6,037 nucleotides of DNA from Bacteroidales bacterium (GTDB lineage: Bacteria > Bacteroidota > Bacteroidia > Bacteroidales > NBLH01). The position numbers were made by a program, and so were the translations under genes. The DNA lies in the NCBI GenBank assembly GCA_027083715.1, contig JALWNR010000194.1, positions 1 to 6,037 on the forward strand. Direction: 5' to 3'. The notes under the pieces are model-generated. The model was not told the DNA's origin. It was given only the letters and a program-made list of their open reading frames with translations, and made no database searches. This document shows positions 4,210 through 6,037 of the stretch, in pieces (positions within the stretch are counted from its first letter, which is position 1; the number at the start of each line of letters is the position of its first letter).

Positions 4210-5991
4210 CTAATCCATCTGCAATTTCCTCCATATCCTACTCAAAATAAAGAAAAACACGACCGATAAAACCGTAAAACCAAACGCAAAAGTATAATTT
4301 TGATAAATCCAATAACCTGTAGCAAACAAAGTGCTGTAAACACCCAGGCTACCAACAATCATGGCGAGAATAGACATTGGCACATCCCAATAGTCTGTTT
4401 CTGTATTATTCTTATGATTAACCTTTTGTGCAATGTGTCTCCAACCGGGTCCACCGGGATATATTGCTTTGTAAAATGAAATTAATTTTTCTTCATCCGT
4501 AGGTTTACTAAAAACAGCAACAAGCATCCACACCAAAGTTGTAAATCCTACACCAGTAATTAATTTTATAGCCGATGACCATTCCGGCAATCCTGTATGT
4601 GGGTGAATAAAAGCAAAATACAATGCAACAAGAAACGATACAAGCATGGCAACCAACTCGGTAAGAGCATTAATCCGCCACCAAAACCAGCGTAAAATAA
4701 AAATTAATCCGGTTCCTGCACCTATTTGCAATAATATTTCAAAAGCCTGTAATGCATTTTGAAGCATCAACGCAAAAATTCCTGCTAAAATCATTAAACC
4801 TACGGTTGAAATTCGCCCCACCAAAACCAACTTTTTTTCGCTTGCCTCTTTATTGATAAAACGATTGTAAAAATCATTTACAATATAAGATGAACCCCAA
4901 TTTAGTTGAGTAGAAACCGTACTCATATAGGCTGCAATTAAAGCAGCTACCACCAAGCCCAAAAAACCATTCGGCAAAAAACTCAACATCGCCGGATAGG
5001 CAAAATCATTTTTAATAATATGTACATCAACATTTGGAAATTGTTGACGAATACTTTCCAAATCGGGAAATATAATTAAAGAGGCTAAAGCAACTAAAAT
5101 CCAAGGCCAAGGACGTAAAGCATAATGCGTAATATTAAATAACAAACTGGCTTTTACGGCATCCTTTTCATTCTTTGCCGAAAGCATGCGCTGTGCTATG
5201 TATCCACCACCACCGGGTTCAGAGCCCGGATACCAAACACTCCACCACTGAATAAGCAAAGGTAAAACCAACAAACCAATTAAAGCATCGTAATTATGTA
5301 CATCGGGAAACATATTGAGCTTTGGAACAACTGCAGGATGCTGTATCATTTTTTCCAAACCACCAATTTCAGGCATATTTATTAAAATAACGGCTGCACC
5401 AATGGCTCCAATCATCGAAATAATAAACTGAAAAAAATCGGTAAGGATAATACCACGTAAACCTCCAAAAGCACTGTAAGTAACAGTGATAACAGCTGCA
5501 ACTATCATTGTTTGAGCCGGAGACCACTGCATCATTACCGCCCCAATTTTTATCAATGCTAATGAAACCAAAGCTATGACCATAATATTGAAAAAAAAAC
5601 CCAGATATATAGCTCGAAATCCACGTAAAAAAGCAGCTTCTTTACCACTGTATCTAAGTTCATAGAACTCTAAATCAGTCATTACTTTAGAGCGCCTCCA
5701 AAGTTTTGCATATACAAAAACAGTAAGCATACCGGTAAGTAAAAAAGCCCACCACATCCAGTTACCTGCAACACCGTGTTGGCGAACCATATCGGTTACT
5801 AAATTAGGAGTGTCGCAGGAAAAAGTAGTGGCTACCATAGAAATTCCTAAAAGCCACCAAGGCATGGTTCTTCCTGAAAGGAAAAAATCTGCAGCACTTT
5901 TGCCTGACTGTTTGGCAACATACAAACCTATTACCAAAGAAAGAATAAAAAATAAAATAATAATTAGCCAATCGATTGAATTGAGCAGCAT
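4210..5991 (-). CDS. Sodium:solute symporter (SSS family)
   Basis: This is a multi-spanning inner-membrane transporter of the SSS family (LeuT-type fold), expected to use the sodium gradient to import a small solute. The 593 residues form about 13-15 hydrophobic segments, starting at 7-26 and ending at 566-587. Family signatures are FFLSGRTMPWWLLGISMVAT (36-55), the AFGGLRGIILTDFFQF motif (174-189), and STVSTQLNWGSSYIVNDFY (357-375), the region that in SSS proteins contributes Ser/Thr ligands to the sodium site. A glycine-rich loop SEPGGGGYIAQRM (257-269) and a C-terminal helix pair after YPGGPGW (511-517) fit the longer Bacteroidota SSS members, which tend to sit in carbohydrate-use loci. 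ATG start with no Shine-Dalgarno; TAG stop. A candidate promoter lies 36 bp upstream. The nucleotidyltransferase-kinase pair 280 bp downstream suggests a sugar substrate, but the sequence does not fix it; amino acids or other organic ions cannot be excluded. Confidence 0.92.
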   Translation of the reverse strand: MLLNSIDWLIIILFFILSLVIGLYVAKQSGKSAADFFLSGRTMPWWLLGISMVATTFSCDTPNLVTDMVRQHGVAGNWMWWAFLLTGMLTVFVYAKLWRRSKVMTDLEFYELRYSGKEAAFLRGFRAIYLGFFFNIMVIALVSLALIKIGAVMMQWSPAQTMIVAAVITVTYSAFGGLRGIILTDFFQFIISMIGAIGAAVILINMPEIGGLEKMIQHPAVVPKLNMFPDVHNYDALIGLLVLPLLIQWWSVWYPGSEPGGGGYIAQRMLSAKNEKDAVKASLLFNITHYALRPWPWILVALASLIIFPDLESIRQQFPNVDVHIIKNDFAYPAMLSFLPNGFLGLVVAALIAAYMSTVSTQLNWGSSYIVNDFYNRFINKEASEKKLVLVGRISTVGLMILAGIFALMLQNALQAFEILLQIGAGTGLIFILRWFWWRINALTELVAMLVSFLVALYFAFIHPHTGLPEWSSAIKLITGVGFTTLVWMLVAVFSKPTDEEKLISFYKAIYPGGPGWRHIAQKVNHKNNTETDYWDVPMSILAMIVGSLGVYSTLFATGYWIYQNYTFAFGFTVLSVVFFFILSRIWRKLQMD

Positions 5992-6026
5992 AAATTTTCA
6001 GGGTTTATCTTACAAATACTTTACAG

Positions 6027-6034
6027 CAAATATA
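6027..6034 (-). promoter_or_regulatory. Candidate Bacteroidota -7 promoter element for the symporter gene
   Basis: On the minus strand this reads TATATTTG, an exact match to the Bacteroidota primary-sigma -7 consensus TAnnTTTG. It would place transcription start roughly 30 bp before the symporter ATG. The matching -33 element would fall beyond the end of the window, so only half the promoter can be judged. In AT-rich DNA such matches arise by chance; the position is the main support. Confidence 0.4.
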
Positions 6035-6037
6035 TTC

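Overview
The window is a 6.0 kb stretch of AT-rich DNA in which every well-supported gene lies on the minus strand. Several signs point to the phylum Bacteroidota. Shine-Dalgarno sequences are absent. There are TAnnTTTG-type -7 promoter elements. The CarA, ArgR, nucleotidyltransferase and kinase proteins have the look of that phylum. The intergenic repeats (GTCCCGTAGG..., CACAAAG..., ACAGCTTTGGAAAGCTGT) resemble ones I recall from Bacteroidota genomes. I cannot place it below phylum with confidence.

Reading in the direction of transcription (from position 6037 down to 1), the first gene encodes a 593-residue sodium/solute symporter (SSS family), with a candidate promoter at the window edge. 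Next is a 280 bp gap that is not empty. It holds a second candidate promoter and a 53-codon ORF (3941-4102). That small ORF ends 11 bp before a sugar-phosphate nucleotidyltransferase gene, which is followed 3 bp later by a phosphotransferase of the N-acetylhexosamine 1-kinase (NahK/MdsC) type. The nucleotidyltransferase and kinase are in the same reading frame, separated by one stop codon and one sense codon, and the kinase appears to start at TTG. Kinase plus nucleotidyltransferase is the logic of a sugar salvage route: free sugar to sugar-1-phosphate to NDP-sugar. The symporter may supply the sugar, but this is inference from adjacency only.

The second block is arginine/pyrimidine metabolism: argR followed by carA (small subunit of carbamoyl-phosphate synthase). 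A near-ideal ARG box lies immediately upstream of the argR start codon, a weaker second box lies 3 bp further upstream, and a Bacteroidota-type -7 element sits inside the second box. This is a textbook layout for autorepression of argR and, if transcription continues, arginine control of carA. carB is not in the window and could lie beyond position 1.

The gaps around argR-carA each hold a different inverted-repeat element: a degenerate CACAAAG element (about 1841-1942), a 9-bp hairpin (1245-1264) and a two-hairpin element after carA (about 38-95). I see no phage, transposase, CRISPR, tRNA or rRNA. The items most worth checking are the unannotated 53-codon ORF, the ArgR with Asn-Asp in place of the usual Asp-Asp in its arginine-binding motif, and the in-frame nucleotidyltransferase/kinase junction.
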